Shown piece after piece: positions 45,301-57,200 of a DNA stretch of 64,000 nt (position 1 is its first letter; each line of letters starts with the position of its first letter). Source of the stretch: Azolla caroliniana (Eukaryota; Polypodiophyta); NCBI GenBank assembly GCA_043228905.1, contig JBHGNT010000004.1, positions 20,832,001 to 20,896,000 on the forward strand. The letters run 5' to 3'. The position numbers and the translations under genes were made by a program. A model generated the notes under the pieces. It was not told the DNA's origin. It saw nothing but the letters and a program-made list of their open reading frames with translations, and searched no databases.

Positions 45301-48300
45301 TCTTTGACTACAATGCCATGTATAAGATATGGAGAGTTGATATGGCCGACTTCATCATCATGGTTTGTGCATTCCTTGGCGTTGTTTTTGGTTCTATTGA
45401 AGTCGGCCTTCTCATTGCGGTATGCATTGTCCTTTGATTCAGGAACTATCACATAAATATTGATCGTAGTTGTGTGCTTGTCTTCTATGATTTTCTTGCT
45501 TTTTGTCGGATGGATCTAACTTCAATCCTAACTACCTCCATATTGAGGCTATGTCTCAAGTAGCAAATTCAAAGAATTTCGTTGATATGAATATAAATGA
45601 AAATGGTGATATTGATAAGTTCATGAAATTTGGAGGCTTTAAACAAGATGATGTCATCCTCTTAGGCCTTAGTTTCCCAAACTCTGTGCTAGTCCGCCCT
45701 TCTGATTGCTGCTGTATTCCCATCATGGTAGCCAATTATACGTTCAAAATCAACTTTGATCAATATAAGTGTTCCTACACTAGTGCATCTATCTCACAAG
45801 AAAACATCCTTCATATATGTAACAGCCCTTCCCCTCTCAATCCAACTTTTACATCAACCTTCTGAAATCACAACACCTTCAAAACATAATAACAAGTTCA
45901 ATAATAAGCCCAAAACAATCAACATATTCAAGATTCGACTATAGCAGTTCTAAATCAAATGAATCTAAATCTGGGTTCCTTCAATGTTTTTGTAAAAATT
46001 GTCAAACAACTGGGCATACAAAAATTATGGTGATCAAGGAAAAAGACTTCATAAGTAATTAAGGCCCCACTTATCATGCATTTTATGTCGAATGCAACAA
46101 TAATGATGTAGGGATATTTTACTGTCTTCTAGGTCTCTTTTATACCCCTAGAAGGAGCTAATGTCTTATCTGTGTCTCTTCTATACCCTCTAAAGAGCAG
46201 CTAATGTCCTATCTATGTCACTTTTTATATCCCTAAAGAGGAGCTAATGTCCTGTCTCAGGTCTACTTGACTCTGTAGAGTATGCTTATGCATCATACAT
46301 CAATAATGCAGCCAGTTAGCCTGCAAGCAGATGGGTTTCCACTACTTAATAGGCCTATCCCTAGTCTAGTTGATTTCATTAATGCATCATTAACCGTTAA
46401 TGAGCTAATAGAATAATCTGTGGTCTAATGGACTCCATTAAGATATGATCATGGCTAAGGGAATAATCTTTGGTCTACTTAACTACATTACGGTATGATC
46501 ACACATATGCTTGTAACAGTCCGAGGACCTATAATATGTATATTAACAGTATTTTTTATAGGATATATGGTGTTAACTCATGTTCTTTTTGGCCCCTAGG
46601 TCTGTCTCTCTGTAGCCAGGATCTTGCTACATGCAACCAGGCCCCATACAGCAGTGTTGGGAAATGTTCCCGGAACTAGTATTTATCGAAACATTGAGCA
46701 GTATCCGGATTCCCTGAAAGAACATGGTATATTGATTATTCGAATTGATGCTGCAATCTACTTCTCCAATGCAAACTACCTTCGGGAAAGGTAAGGCATA
46801 TGAACACATCTGTAGTTTTCCTCTCATTACAATGGTAGGTTATTAACCATTATTTAATACATAGTTGTCTAGTGGTTTGGGCATTTTCTCTAGAAGCCAT
46901 AGATTCTTAGATATTGAGCACAATTGGAAATCTTGCCGCTAACTGTTTGCCGCGCAACTCATCGTAGAGTGTAAGTTGGAGGAGAGTATGTGGATTGGAT
47001 GAGATTGAGGATTCATGACTTGGATTTGGATTCAGATTCAGATTCAAATTTGATGAAATGAGCGGATTGGATCAGGTCCACGAAGTTGCGACATAAAGAT
47101 AAGTGAGAGAGACAGAGAGAGACTGGTTAGGTGGGGCCACGATTCTACACAGTAGACATGACTGAATAGAGATTATGCGTGGAATCTCGGAGCATGATAT
47201 TCTGAGTTGCAGTTGTTGTAGGATAGCCATTACTCGGCTTGGATCAATAGTGAGGTCTGATAAGGTTGCATCAAGTCCATAGCTAATAAGTATGAGAGTA
47301 GTGATCACTGGACTTTGTATCCTCGGATGGTTGGTGCAGTGAAATGACACTATACTAAGTTTAACGAGCTCATGTAGGTATCCTCATCAGAATCAGACAT
47401 GGCAGGCAACTATCTCTATAATTCAGTGATGATATATGGCCCATGTGAGTGATCTCCTTTGTTGTTGGCATTATTTTGCTTGCTCTATAGCGGCTCCTCA
47501 GCACATTGTTAATGGAGATAAAGAGCTATGGAAGAAATCAGTAGCGTGTGACATTGTCATTGCATTCCGCATGACTCTACAACCTCAAAAAAAGTAACTT
47601 TACAATACATTCTGACAAACTACAACATAAGAAACCTTCATTTCTTAGTGATCCTAAAGGCTAACACAAACTGATGCAGGTAATAATGTAGCAAGAGTTC
47701 AAATACCTGACTTGCTCTCAGATTACGTTAGTCCTCCACCCCCATTAAAAGAAAAGGATACACTTCCGTCACGAAGTAACATGGCATGAGTTGATTAATA
47801 TCTGATTGCAGAAGATATTTTAATTACATTGAATCAATTCCAGGATCTTGAGATGGGTGGAAGAAGAAACTGTGAAGATAATTAAGGAAATTAACCCAGT
47901 TCCAATACAATTTCTTGTCATCGATTTGTCATGTGAGAAACCTCTTCCTCTTTACACATATCGAAAACTTTTTGAGTTGATTTAGTGTGAAATATGATGA
48001 AATGGAATTTATATATAATTTGTAGCCGTGGCAAACATAGACACAACAGGCATCCGATCCTTGGAGGATCTTGTCACAAATCTCACCAACAGAAAGATTC
48101 AGGTAGAAGCATAAAGGGGTAATCTTATTATTTATTGTATGAATTGAGACCACAATAATTGCAGGTTAATGATGCTAAAACTACCTTCCATTTTTGTTTT
48201 TTTACCTCAATGACAGCTTGCATTTGCGAACCCAGGAGGGGGAGTGGCTCGAAAGTTGGAGGAAGCAGGGTACATGGACTTGGTGGGGAGGGAGTGGTTC

Positions 48301-48363
48301 TTCTTCACAGTTGGGGAAGCAGTTCAAGTATGCTGCTCCAAGCTTCGATTTCACCCACTTTAG
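42309..48363 (+). CDS. SULTR: Sulfate transporter (SULTR family, STAS domain), 677 aa
   Basis: Twelve exons with GT-AG borders and consistent phases: 42309-42681, 43088-43355, 43785-43962, 44064-44129, 44370-44483, 44571-44687, 44784-44910, 45133-45419, 46600-46790, 47844-47932, 48026-48102, 48217-48363. This totals 678 codons with stop, the usual SULTR length. SULTRs are proton-coupled sulfate importers with 10-12 membrane spans. Seen: 'IPQDIGYSKLAGLPPIYGL' in exon 1, 'SREIAIGPVAVVSILLG' in exon 2, 'LQQLKGLLGI' in exon 3, 'ASCYVATG'-like SCTSCYVATG in exon 7, and 'TPNCILASIIINAVLGL' in exon 8. The STAS domain (exons 9-12) has 'TRPHTAVLGNVPGTSIYRN' and 'SSVANIDTTGI', keeping the conserved DT(S/T)G site. 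ATG at 42309 is the first in frame after a TAG at 42285. Subgroup is uncertain; group 3 is my guess. The gene appears intact. Confidence 0.93.
45500..46030 (+). mobile_element. Copia gag remnant in transporter intron 8
   Basis: Same remnant as 12250-12786, with 'CFCKNCQTTGH' in the knuckle position. It lies inside intron 8 (45420-46599). It was present before the A/B duplication. Confidence 0.5.
46120..46265. repeat. Three tandem units of about 50 bp in intron 8
   Basis: Each unit reads roughly 'tctcttttatacccc', 'aaaggagctaatgtc', 'ttatctgtg', with a few substitutions. It has no coding meaning. Confidence 0.7.
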
Positions 48364-50002
48364 GTCATATGTGCAGACAAGACACAGTAGGCATCCCAAC
48401 CTACAGTGTCACGGAAATGTGAGATAACTAGATCAATCTAGGTTTTAGGGTTTTAAAAGCCTTTGTAGTAAGTAAGTAGCAGACACTGAATGGCCCCCCA
48501 TATCAGCAAAACAAGAGAGCCTTTGATCCAATGGGGCCATGGCAAAAGCAAGAGGTTCGAGGTTCTCGGATCGGTCGAGAATGCAGAGTATACAAATTTA
48601 TTTTCCGTCCATAGGAATTGAATCGTGGAGATTCGAGCTCTCGAAAACAAGAAGCTTTATAAGAAGAATCTCAAAGGTTCTCCGGAGGCTATCCCTTCCT
48701 CTTTAGGCTCTTTCGTGTTCTTAATCGTGCGGTCATTGAGAACGTTAAAGTCTCATATATATGTTCCCCGAGTACTTACAACAAATGCAATATATTGTTT
48801 CAACCATCCCTCAATACTACTATTAATAAAAGACTGGTTCGGTGGAGATTGTTCTTTGTGTGTGTGAGAGACCGAGCATTGGGGTGTTTATATGACTTAC
48901 TCTTCTCTCCAATCCCATCCGAAACATCCCTTGTTTCTCGGACCATCAAAGAAGAAGGTTCATGATCTTCCATGCAAAGGCAATCAATATAAGGTTCAAT
49001 AATAATATGCAAAAAATGTTTGTTAGTTTTAGGTATCAATGTGATGTATGGTTGCAAAGAGTTTCTAGAAGTCAAGTCCCTCTATTTGATGAGTTCATTC
49101 TATAGATACATGGACTGCAACATTGGAGATGAGACATTTGGCAAATACTTAGCATTCGGTGAATTGTCATGCTTGCTTGCCTATTGATGATTCCACATGA
49201 CCCACTAGCTATGTAGCAATGGCACAAATTAATTGTAGTACCATTGTAGTTTTGGTCACATGCATTTATTAATATAAGTGTGTTTTCACTAGAGAGCGAA
49301 AGATTAACATCTTCCAAGACCAAATTTTGGCCCATGAAAACAACCCATTTTATTGATATCGCATAGAAGAAAGAGAAAAGGGGTGTACCATCATTGGGAG
49401 TGTTGATGTGAATATCCCCGATGAACACCTTCATATAAACTAAGTTTTTATCATTTGAAATATTGGAGTGACAAACATGCAAGGGCCATATAATATATTG
49501 TCCTACAATAGATTCACAGAATCATGCACATAAATATTATTTCCTTGTGAGGAGTGGAAGTATGAATTAACCCATGCAACTACATGTTAGCACAAAGTTG
49601 GAAATTGGAATACATATCATTAAATTCCCGAACAATTAAAAGTTATAGCAAGACAATGCTATAGATAACGAGATTCTTTAGTCAACTATTATATTTATTT
49701 ACCTTTTATATAGTTACATTGACTTCCTTTTTTCCAAAAATAGTTACATTTACTTAGATGAAATAACATTTTAAAATATAACCTCTTGTTCATTCTTATG
49801 GATCGTTTTGCCCTCTTAAAGGACATTTGTAATTCTTTCTATAGTCTAATAATTTTCTAGGTACCCATGGACTGTGGGACAATTTATCCCTATTATGATG
49901 GGTATACGTTGTAAAAAAAAGTTCTTTTATCTCCACAATATTAATGTACACCAAGAAATATATTAAGGTATTTGATGCCATATTTAATCACATCAATATG
50001 GA
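48364..50002. other. Downstream flank of the transporter; no gene seen
   Basis: About 1.6 kb of unique AT-rich sequence, with the transporter 3' UTR at the left. The final ~60 bp ('taatgtacaccaagaaatat' to 'tatttaatcacatcaatatg') resemble 6937-7000 and 39772-39830. They are therefore the left remnant of duplication copy C, cut by the Gypsy insertion. Confidence 0.6.
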
Positions 50003-50399
50003 TGTTACAACCGTTACAATTACATAAAAGAAAATAGTAGAATATTTAAATAAATCTTGGAAGCACAAACGTTTCATCTCATGAACGTTTGGGCTCCCAA
50101 TAAGTTCTATTTAAAGAAGTAGTTGTGATTTTGAAAAGGGGGGGGTTCCCAATGGGGAAGTACCAAGTCATTAGTTAGTAATTCGCACTTACCTTTTTTT
50201 ATTTCTATTGAATACAAAGAGTGTTCTCTCTCATTTTGTGCCATTGGTTTAATACTTGGTATCAAAGCAAGATAAGGATTGGCAAGCCATTCCAGCAAGA
50301 AGAGATTGAAGAAGTGGCACACGACACCACGAGAGGAGTCAAGGTAACCACAAAGATAGTAGACTATTTTTTTTTTTCTCTCTCTCTTTTATCTAACCA

Positions 50400-51575
50400 A
50401 TGGCGGGAAGAAGGCGAAGAAGAGGGATCAACTTGGGAGAGCTAGGGAACGAAGGAGACACTCCATTAGGGGAGATAGCCCTAGATCGAGGAGACCAAGA
50501 GGCCACCGAATTAGAGAATGGAAGGTTCAATATGGAAGATCAAAGATGGGAGAGAGAAGAAGAGGAATCGGGGCCGCAAGGGAGAAGGCCCACGGAAGGA
50601 GGACCAGGGCGTTTGGAGGAGATGGTGCAGAGGCTGGAAGTCGGGAATGCCGAGAACCGCCGCCACAACTTGGGATCATTTAAACCTATCAAACCAAAAA
50701 TGTACATGGGGGAGAGGAACTCGGTGGTACTTACAAGATGGATAAGAGAAACCGAACTATTCCTCGTCCAAAGTCAAGTAGAACCCGACTTGTGGGTGAT
50801 GGTCTCCGCGTGTTTTTTGGATGGACCAGCACAAAATTGGTACATGTCGGGGGAAAGCGTGTTTGAGTTCACGCCTTGGACAGAGTTTAAGCGGGAATTG
50901 CGTCATTATTTCATACCACAAAATGAACATCTCCGCATCATGGATGAATGGAGGATGTTGAGACAAGGGGAAGGGCAACTCACCATGTACATTGAGAGGT
51001 ATCGCCAAGTGACATTGCAGCTGCCGCATCTTCATCAAATAACCAAACTCCACGGGTTCCTAGTTGGATTGAAGCCTCGGATCAGGATAGAGGTAGAAAA
51101 GATGAACCCTCAAACTTGTGAGGAAGCCATGAGGGTGGCAGAGAGGATAGGAGACATAGAAGGGAGCTCCCGACCTTTCCACAACAATCTAGGAAGTACA
51201 TCCAACAATCGTGGGTGGACGACTACCACTAGTTCGATAGGAAGAGGAACAACACGAGGGGATCCAATTAGATCGAGCTGGACAAATAGCGGGGGAGGAG
51301 GAGGACAGCCGGGGAGTCCCATTTCTACTTCAACACAACGAACCCCACTAATTAGAAGAGGTTGTTTTGAGTGTGGAGGCCCTCACTTGGCATCCAATTG
51401 TCCAAAAAAGAAGCAACTCACGGTGCGGGCAGCCACCTCACAACTCGAGTTAACAGAGCTCAAGGAAGGTTCCGAGCAAGACATACAAGCAATAGCAGCG
51501 CAATATGAGGAAGAAGATGAAGAAGTCGTTGTACGTGCAGGAGCCGCCACCGCCTGGCTACCACTAGTTCGATAG
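50400..51575 (+). pseudogene. gag: Gypsy gag, 391 aa, ended early by an internal duplication
   Basis: The ORF starts MAGRRRRRGINLGELG. Residues about 95-240 form the retrotransposon gag domain ('WFEFTPWTEFKRELRHYF'-type block; here 'SVFEFTPWTEFKRELRHYF', then 'QGEGQLTMYIERY'). A Ser/Thr/Gly-rich linker leads to the knuckle CFECGGPHLASNC. The frame runs into the second copy of a 335-bp repeat and stops at LVR. The protein would coat element RNA. Confidence 0.85.
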
Positions 51576-51892
51576 GAAGAGGAACAACACGAGGGGATCC
51601 AATTAGATCGAGCTGGACAAATAGCGGGGGAGGAGGAGGACAGCCGGGGAGTCCCATTTCTACTTCAACACAACGAACCCCACTAATTAGAAGAGGCTGT
51701 TTTGAGTGTGGAGGCCCTCACTTGGCATCCAATTGTCCAAAAAAGAAGCAACTCACGGTGCGGGCAGCCACCTCACAACTCGAGTTAACAGAGCTCAAGG
51801 AAGGTTCCGAGCAAGACATACAAGCAATAGCAGCGCAATATGAGGAAGAAGATGAAGAAGTCGTTGTACGTGCAGGAGCTGCCACCGCCTGG
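51223..51892 (+). repeat. 335-bp tandem duplication within Gypsy gag-pol
   Basis: Units 51223-51557 and 51558-51892 differ at only about two positions visible to me (gttgtttt/gctgtttt and gccgcc/gctgcc). The length is not a multiple of three, so gag terminates just after the junction and protease-pol continues in another frame. Both units contain the zinc knuckle. The text on either side indicates that gag and pol were one continuous frame before the duplication. Confidence 0.9.
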
Positions 51893-53507
51893 CCTACCTG
51901 TCTCACAGTCAAACTCAATAACACAAGTAATCTCTTTCTCAACGTAAAAATTAATGGGCATAGTTGTGAGGCAATGGTAGACAACGGTGCAACACACAAC
52001 TTCATAACACCTGAATGCGCGAAGAAGTGGGGATTAAAATTGCAACCTTTAACCAACCTCTCTGTGAGTTTTGTACAGGGATACACTAATAAGTGTTCAT
52101 TAGCAGCCAATGTCTTGATTGAAGCGGGAGAATGGAAGGGGCGAACACCTTTTCTAGCGGTTGACATGGATGGGTGCGAGGTGATCTTAGGGCTAGAATG
52201 GGTGGATAAGTACGTCATCAACCAATTCGGGAAAAAGGTAGATAAGGTGTTACTAGATAATGAAGATGGGAAGGGAGGCATCATTGTAAACATGCATAGG
52301 AGAAATGCAAAGGCAAAGGCGACAACCGTGACCGCAAAACTTTGCACGGGAAAGGTGGCAAATCGAGTCTTAAAGAAGGGCAACCAACTCTTTCTTTGCA
52401 CGGCCCTGCAAGCATCAACAACAGTGAGGAAGGAAGAACTAAGGGCAGAAAATATGAAGGAAATATTAGAGCAATACAAGGATGTCTTAACAGCGGAGCT
52501 ACCCAAAACTCTTCTGCCACAAAGGTCAATCGATCATAAAATCCCAACCATTCCCGGAAGCATACCACCTGTAAAAGCTCCTTACCGAATGAATGCTACT
52601 CAATTAGCAGAGCTAAAACAACAATTACAAAAATTAGAAGCATGTGGGTTCATCAGAACAAGCCAATCACCTTATGGTGCGCCCGTCATTTTTGTGGCAA
52701 AGAAGGATGGGACATTGCGCATGTGCATGGATTACAGGTCTCTCAACAAAATCACCATAAAAAATAAATACCCATTACCTTTGATTTCCGACCTCTTGGA
52801 TCAACTACAAGGAGCCCGTTATTTCTCTCGCATAGATCTCAGATCAGGGTATCATCAAATCCGCGTAGCTACGGAGGATATTGAGAAGACAACATTTAGG
52901 ACGAGATATGGCAGTTTTGAATGGCTGGTGATGAGTTTCGGTTTGACAGGAGCACCCGGAACATTCTGTAGGCTCGGAAATGAAATTTTTAGGGATTATT
53001 TGGATAAATTTTTGATAATTTACATTGATGATTTGTTAATTTTCAGTAAGACTTTTGAGGAACATAAACAACATGTCACCAATGTGCTACAACGATTACG
53101 GGAGCATCAGTTATACGCAAAACCTGAGAAGTGTGAGTTCGCTATGGAGGAGCTTGAATTCTTAGGATTTCGAATAGGAAGAGAAGGGCTCAAGATGGAT
53201 CCGGCCAAGGTGAAAGCAGTTCAAGATTGGCCACGACCCACCAAAGTCCTCGAAGTGCAGCAATTCATAGGCTTCGTCCAGTATGTGAGAAGATTTATTA
53301 AAAACTTCAGTCAAATCGCAACCCCACTGACGAATCTCATCAAAGGCTCACAAACATTCAGTTGGTCTGAACGTGAACAACATGCCTTCGATCAATTGAA
53401 GAAGGCAGTGTGTGTGCAACCGGTTCTTCAACTCCCGGACTTTTCAAAACCATTTGAAATTCACACTGATGCTTCTGATTTTGCTTATGGGGCTGTGCTT
53501 ATGCAGG
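51722..53507 (+). pseudogene. pol: Gypsy protease and reverse transcriptase, cut by Copia
   Basis: After the duplicated segment the frame encodes an aspartic protease ('AMVDNGATHNF', DNGA in place of the usual DSGA; later 'VILGLEWVDKY'). RT follows with 'YRMNATQLAELKQQLQKL', 'SPYGAPVIFVAKKDG', 'FSRIDLRSGYHQIRV' and the catalytic 'FLIIYIDDLLIFS'. The start of RNase H ('IHTDASDFAYGAVLMQ') breaks off at the nested Copia LTR (the open frame reads on to 53650 inside the LTR). Confidence 0.88.
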
Positions 53508-54141
53508 TGTTAGATATAATCAATGATCAGCCCCAAGTTGTAAATCTATCCCCATATGTGCTCTTAGAGTGCACATTTTGTGATAGCGCCCCAAATGAGG
53601 AGCGGCTAGTGTGCAACTCGACCATATGGGTCGATAAGGTGTTAATCTAGGAAACCGTAGATGCGTAGGACACAATATATTTAGGAAAGAGAGAAATAGA
53701 TAAAAGGATTGGCTAATCAAGTCAGCTAGAATATTTTGTGGGCAAGTTACGATGTACTTAGTCTTGAAGTATGCGTCATTGACTTCAAGATAAGTATTAT
53801 CTAGCACTAGCCTGTACCTAGGGAGTTGGGTCATATTAAATGACAAGTCAGTTGACAAAAAAGGAATATCTCCACTACTGTCAACTGACTTGCACATTTA
53901 TACTAAGACCAAACATAGATTATAAGTCACTTTTCTCACACAGTGGTCAGATTGATCATTAGTCCCCACTAATTTTGTAGTGAGCCGGTCCATATCCTAT
54001 CTAAGCTCTAAGGTGTGAGCGCATGGGAAAACTACCATTTTTGAACTACTCTCATATGTAATAGAAATTTTGTTTTCATATATCCATCTCTGCAGTTGTA
54101 ACTCTATATACCTATCTACTCGATTCTCAATATTTCTAATA
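53508..54141 (+). repeat. 5' LTR of the nested Copia
   Basis: 634 bp. It includes a promoter-like 'ctctatataccta' near its right end, just before the primer-binding site. Indistinguishable from the 3' LTR by eye. Confidence 0.9.
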
Positions 54142-54153
54142 TGGTATCAGAGC
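54142..54153 (+). promoter_or_regulatory. Copia primer-binding site (initiator tRNA-Met)
   Basis: TGGTATCAGAGC directly abuts the 5' LTR. It is complementary to the 3' end of plant initiator tRNA-Met, which primes minus-strand DNA synthesis. Confidence 0.92.
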
Positions 54154-54246
54154 GAAGAGGTTGATCTAGATTAGGTATATACGGGTAGTTGCTGTCTAGC
54201 AACAGAGAGAAATAGAGAGAGACAGAGAGAGAGAGACAGAGTATCA

Positions 54247-57200
54247 ATGGCCTTGTCCACGAATGTTGCAGCTGCTCCATTGCGCATTCGCCCACCTCCA
54301 TTGTCTGATGGAAAGCTAGATGGAACCAACTACACTCTATGGAAGTTCAAAATGTCTGCCATTTTGGATTCCTACGAGTTGTTGGAAACAATCATGGGAC
54401 CCACAGGGGGAGACCCTGAGCCCATGGCAACCTTTGACCCTGCACACCCTACCACATCAATTCCTCCAAATGTTGATCTACTTCGAGCCTGGAAGAGAAG
54501 GAATGTTGATGCGCTATGTACCATAGTCACTGGTGTATGTGACTCCGTACTAACACTAGTGCAACATACAACTAGGGCACATGAAGCTTGGAGCATATTG
54601 GCCAGCCAGTATGAGACCAGAAATTATACAAGGATACAAAACCTCGAAAATCAGCTTGCTGCAGAGAAGCTTGCTGATGGAGAGAAAGTAGAATCCTTTG
54701 TAAAAAGGATTAAGGATCTTCAAGATCAGCTGGCGGCTGTTGGAGTAGTCGTCTCTCAAGAGGATATGGCTCGTCGGTGCATTCGAGTACTTCCTTTCAA
54801 GTATGATGGCATTGTGACAGCATTGAACACTCAGGTTCGACCCACTCCTTTAAAATTTGATGAACTAAGTGCAATGCTGCTTGAAGAGGAGCTTCGGCTG
54901 AAGACAAGAGAAGAAAGGGAAGATTCAGCATTTGTCTCTAGGACTAAGGGTGAAGGGGCATCCAATTCAAACAATGCGAATAGGATACCGAAGAAGAAGA
55001 AGTTCAATGGATCGTGTTTCTACTGTGACAAGAAGGGTCACACAATCAAGGATTGTCGAAAGAAGATGGCGGATGAGAAGAATGGTTCTAATAAGACTTC
55101 TTGGAGAGAGCCCGAGTCCGCTAACAATGTCGTAGATGAACTTGAGTTATGGGTCGCAACTGAAGAAGTGTGTTCTTCAGTTGACACTCAAGTTGTTGAT
55201 GAGTCTTGGATTCTCGATAGTGGAGCATCCCGACATATGACCAGTAATCGTGACTGGTACAGTTCTTGGACACCTCTACAAGAGCCCATCAATGTTGTGG
55301 TCGGGAACAATGCTCGATGTCCGGCCAAAGGAACCGGAACCGTCTCCCTCAAAGCAACGACCGGTGGGACAAAGCATCTCTCTCAAGTGTTGTACGTGCC
55401 AGATCTGAAGAAGAATCTACTGTCCATTTCTGCACTGACTGACAAGGGTCTTGATGTTCGATTCAAGAAGTTGGGTGCAGAAATAACAGATTCTGCTGGC
55501 AAGGTTGTAGGAATAGGGGTGAGGCGCAACAATCTCTATGAGCTGAGCGCGTTTACCATTTCTACTGACCACAGCACAAGTACCAACACAAAGCAATGGC
55601 ATGAGAGATTTGGGCATCTCAACGTTGCTGTGTTGAAGGAGATGAAGAAGTCGAATATGGTAGTTGGGTTGCCAACCCTATCTGACTTAAGTCATGTTTG
55701 TGATGCTTGTATGATGGGCAAGCATCAAAGATCAGCCATTCCAAAAGAGAGTCAAAATCGGGCAAAGACTCCTCTACAGCTAATACACATTGACCTCTCT
55801 GGAAAAATGGTGACTCCTGCAATGGGTGGATCTCTCTACTATATGCTAATAGTCGACGACTTCAGCAGAAAGATGTGGGTTTACTTCCTTCGGGAGAAGG
55901 CTGAAGCTTTTAAAATCTTCAAAAGATGGCATAAGTTTGTCGAGCGAGAGTCTGGAAAGTTAGTGAAGGAGCTACGCTCTGATCGAGGTGGAGAATTCTT
56001 ATCAATAGAATTCTGTGAGTATTGCAAAGAGCATGGAATTAAGCGCCAACTTACAACTGCCTACACCCCACAACAAAATGGCGTTGTCGAACGTCGAAAT
56101 CGAACAGTTGTCGAGATGGCTAGGTGTATGTTGAAGGCACAAGCGCTGCCCGACCCATTCTGGGCTGAAGCAGTGAACACAGCAGTTTACATCCTCAATC
56201 GGAGCTACACGAAGGCACTTCAAGGGAAAACACCCCAAGAAGCTTATTCAGGCAAGAAACCTTCAGTGCTGCACTTCAGAACCTTTGGGTGTATGTGCTA
56301 CGCACATATTCCAAATGTGAGCAGAAAGAAGTTGGATGCTAAAAGCAAAAAGTGTATCTTTCTCGGATATAGTGAAGAGTCAAAGGCCTATCAACTCTAC
56401 GATCCAGAGGCAAGAAAGATATTGACAAGCCGCGATGTGGTGTTCGATGAGGAACAACCACAGCTAGCTGAGAACAACGATTCTCAAGTTATCTCATCAA
56501 CTGAAGAAGTATTTTACCCAATCCCGACCCATTATCCAAAAAAGGAAGCTGAACCATCTAATGGTAATGGTTCACTAGTTCAGCCTATGCCAGTCCCACA
56601 CGTAAAGAAAATACCTAAGTGGGCTCAACAACTCTTCAATGATCATACTCCTAAAGTTGAGTTTCCTGAAACTTCAACTGATGGATTACGAAGATCAAGA
56701 AGAATACAGGAGCAAGGAAGAACCTCTGACCACATTGTCAACATGGCTCTGATGGTGGACATCATAGGCTCAGTGAGTGAGCCGACCTCGGTGGAGGAAG
56801 CTATGGCCGACCCGAAGTGGAAAGAGGCGATGATATCAGAATATGATAGCATCATGAAAAATGACACATGGGAGTTGGTAGAGAGGCCAACAAAGAAGAA
56901 GGTGATAGGCACGAAGTGGGTATGGAAAGTAAAGTATAAAGCTGATGGCTCTTTGGAGAAATTCAAGGCCAGGCTAGTAGCGCAAGGATACTCCCAAATT
57001 GAAGGGTTCGATGTACAAGAAACATTTGCCCCGACAGCTCGCATGACAACAATTCGAATGGTCATAGCGTTGGCTGCTTCAAGAGGATGGCTGATTTATC
57101 AAATGGATGTCAAATCAGCATTTCTGAATGGGCATCTCAAGGAGGAGGTATATGTGACACAACCACCGGGGTTTGAGATACCGAATTCAGAAAACAAAGT

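Larger units (their letters stand above)
38215..46090 (+). repeat. Segmental duplication copy B (sulfate-transporter locus)
   Basis: Collinear with 5221-13575. It includes the 5' flank, microsatellites, leader, exons 2-8 and intron 8 up to the Copia gag remnant. Copy B has all transporter exons and one extra insertion, the MITE at 39969-40294. The two copies are about 33 kb apart, head to tail. The left edge is set at the start of strong similarity; weaker similarity to 61930-62290 exists just before it. Confidence 0.85.

Noticed and set aside
51718-52506. 262-aa minus-strand ORF
   Set aside because: It is the antisense shadow of Gypsy protease-pol, with Ser/Leu-rich composition typical of such shadows.
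53520-53897. Minus-strand 125-aa ORF (repeated at 58348-58725)
   Set aside because: It lies wholly inside the Copia LTRs, has no domain, and is duplicated only because the LTRs are duplicated.
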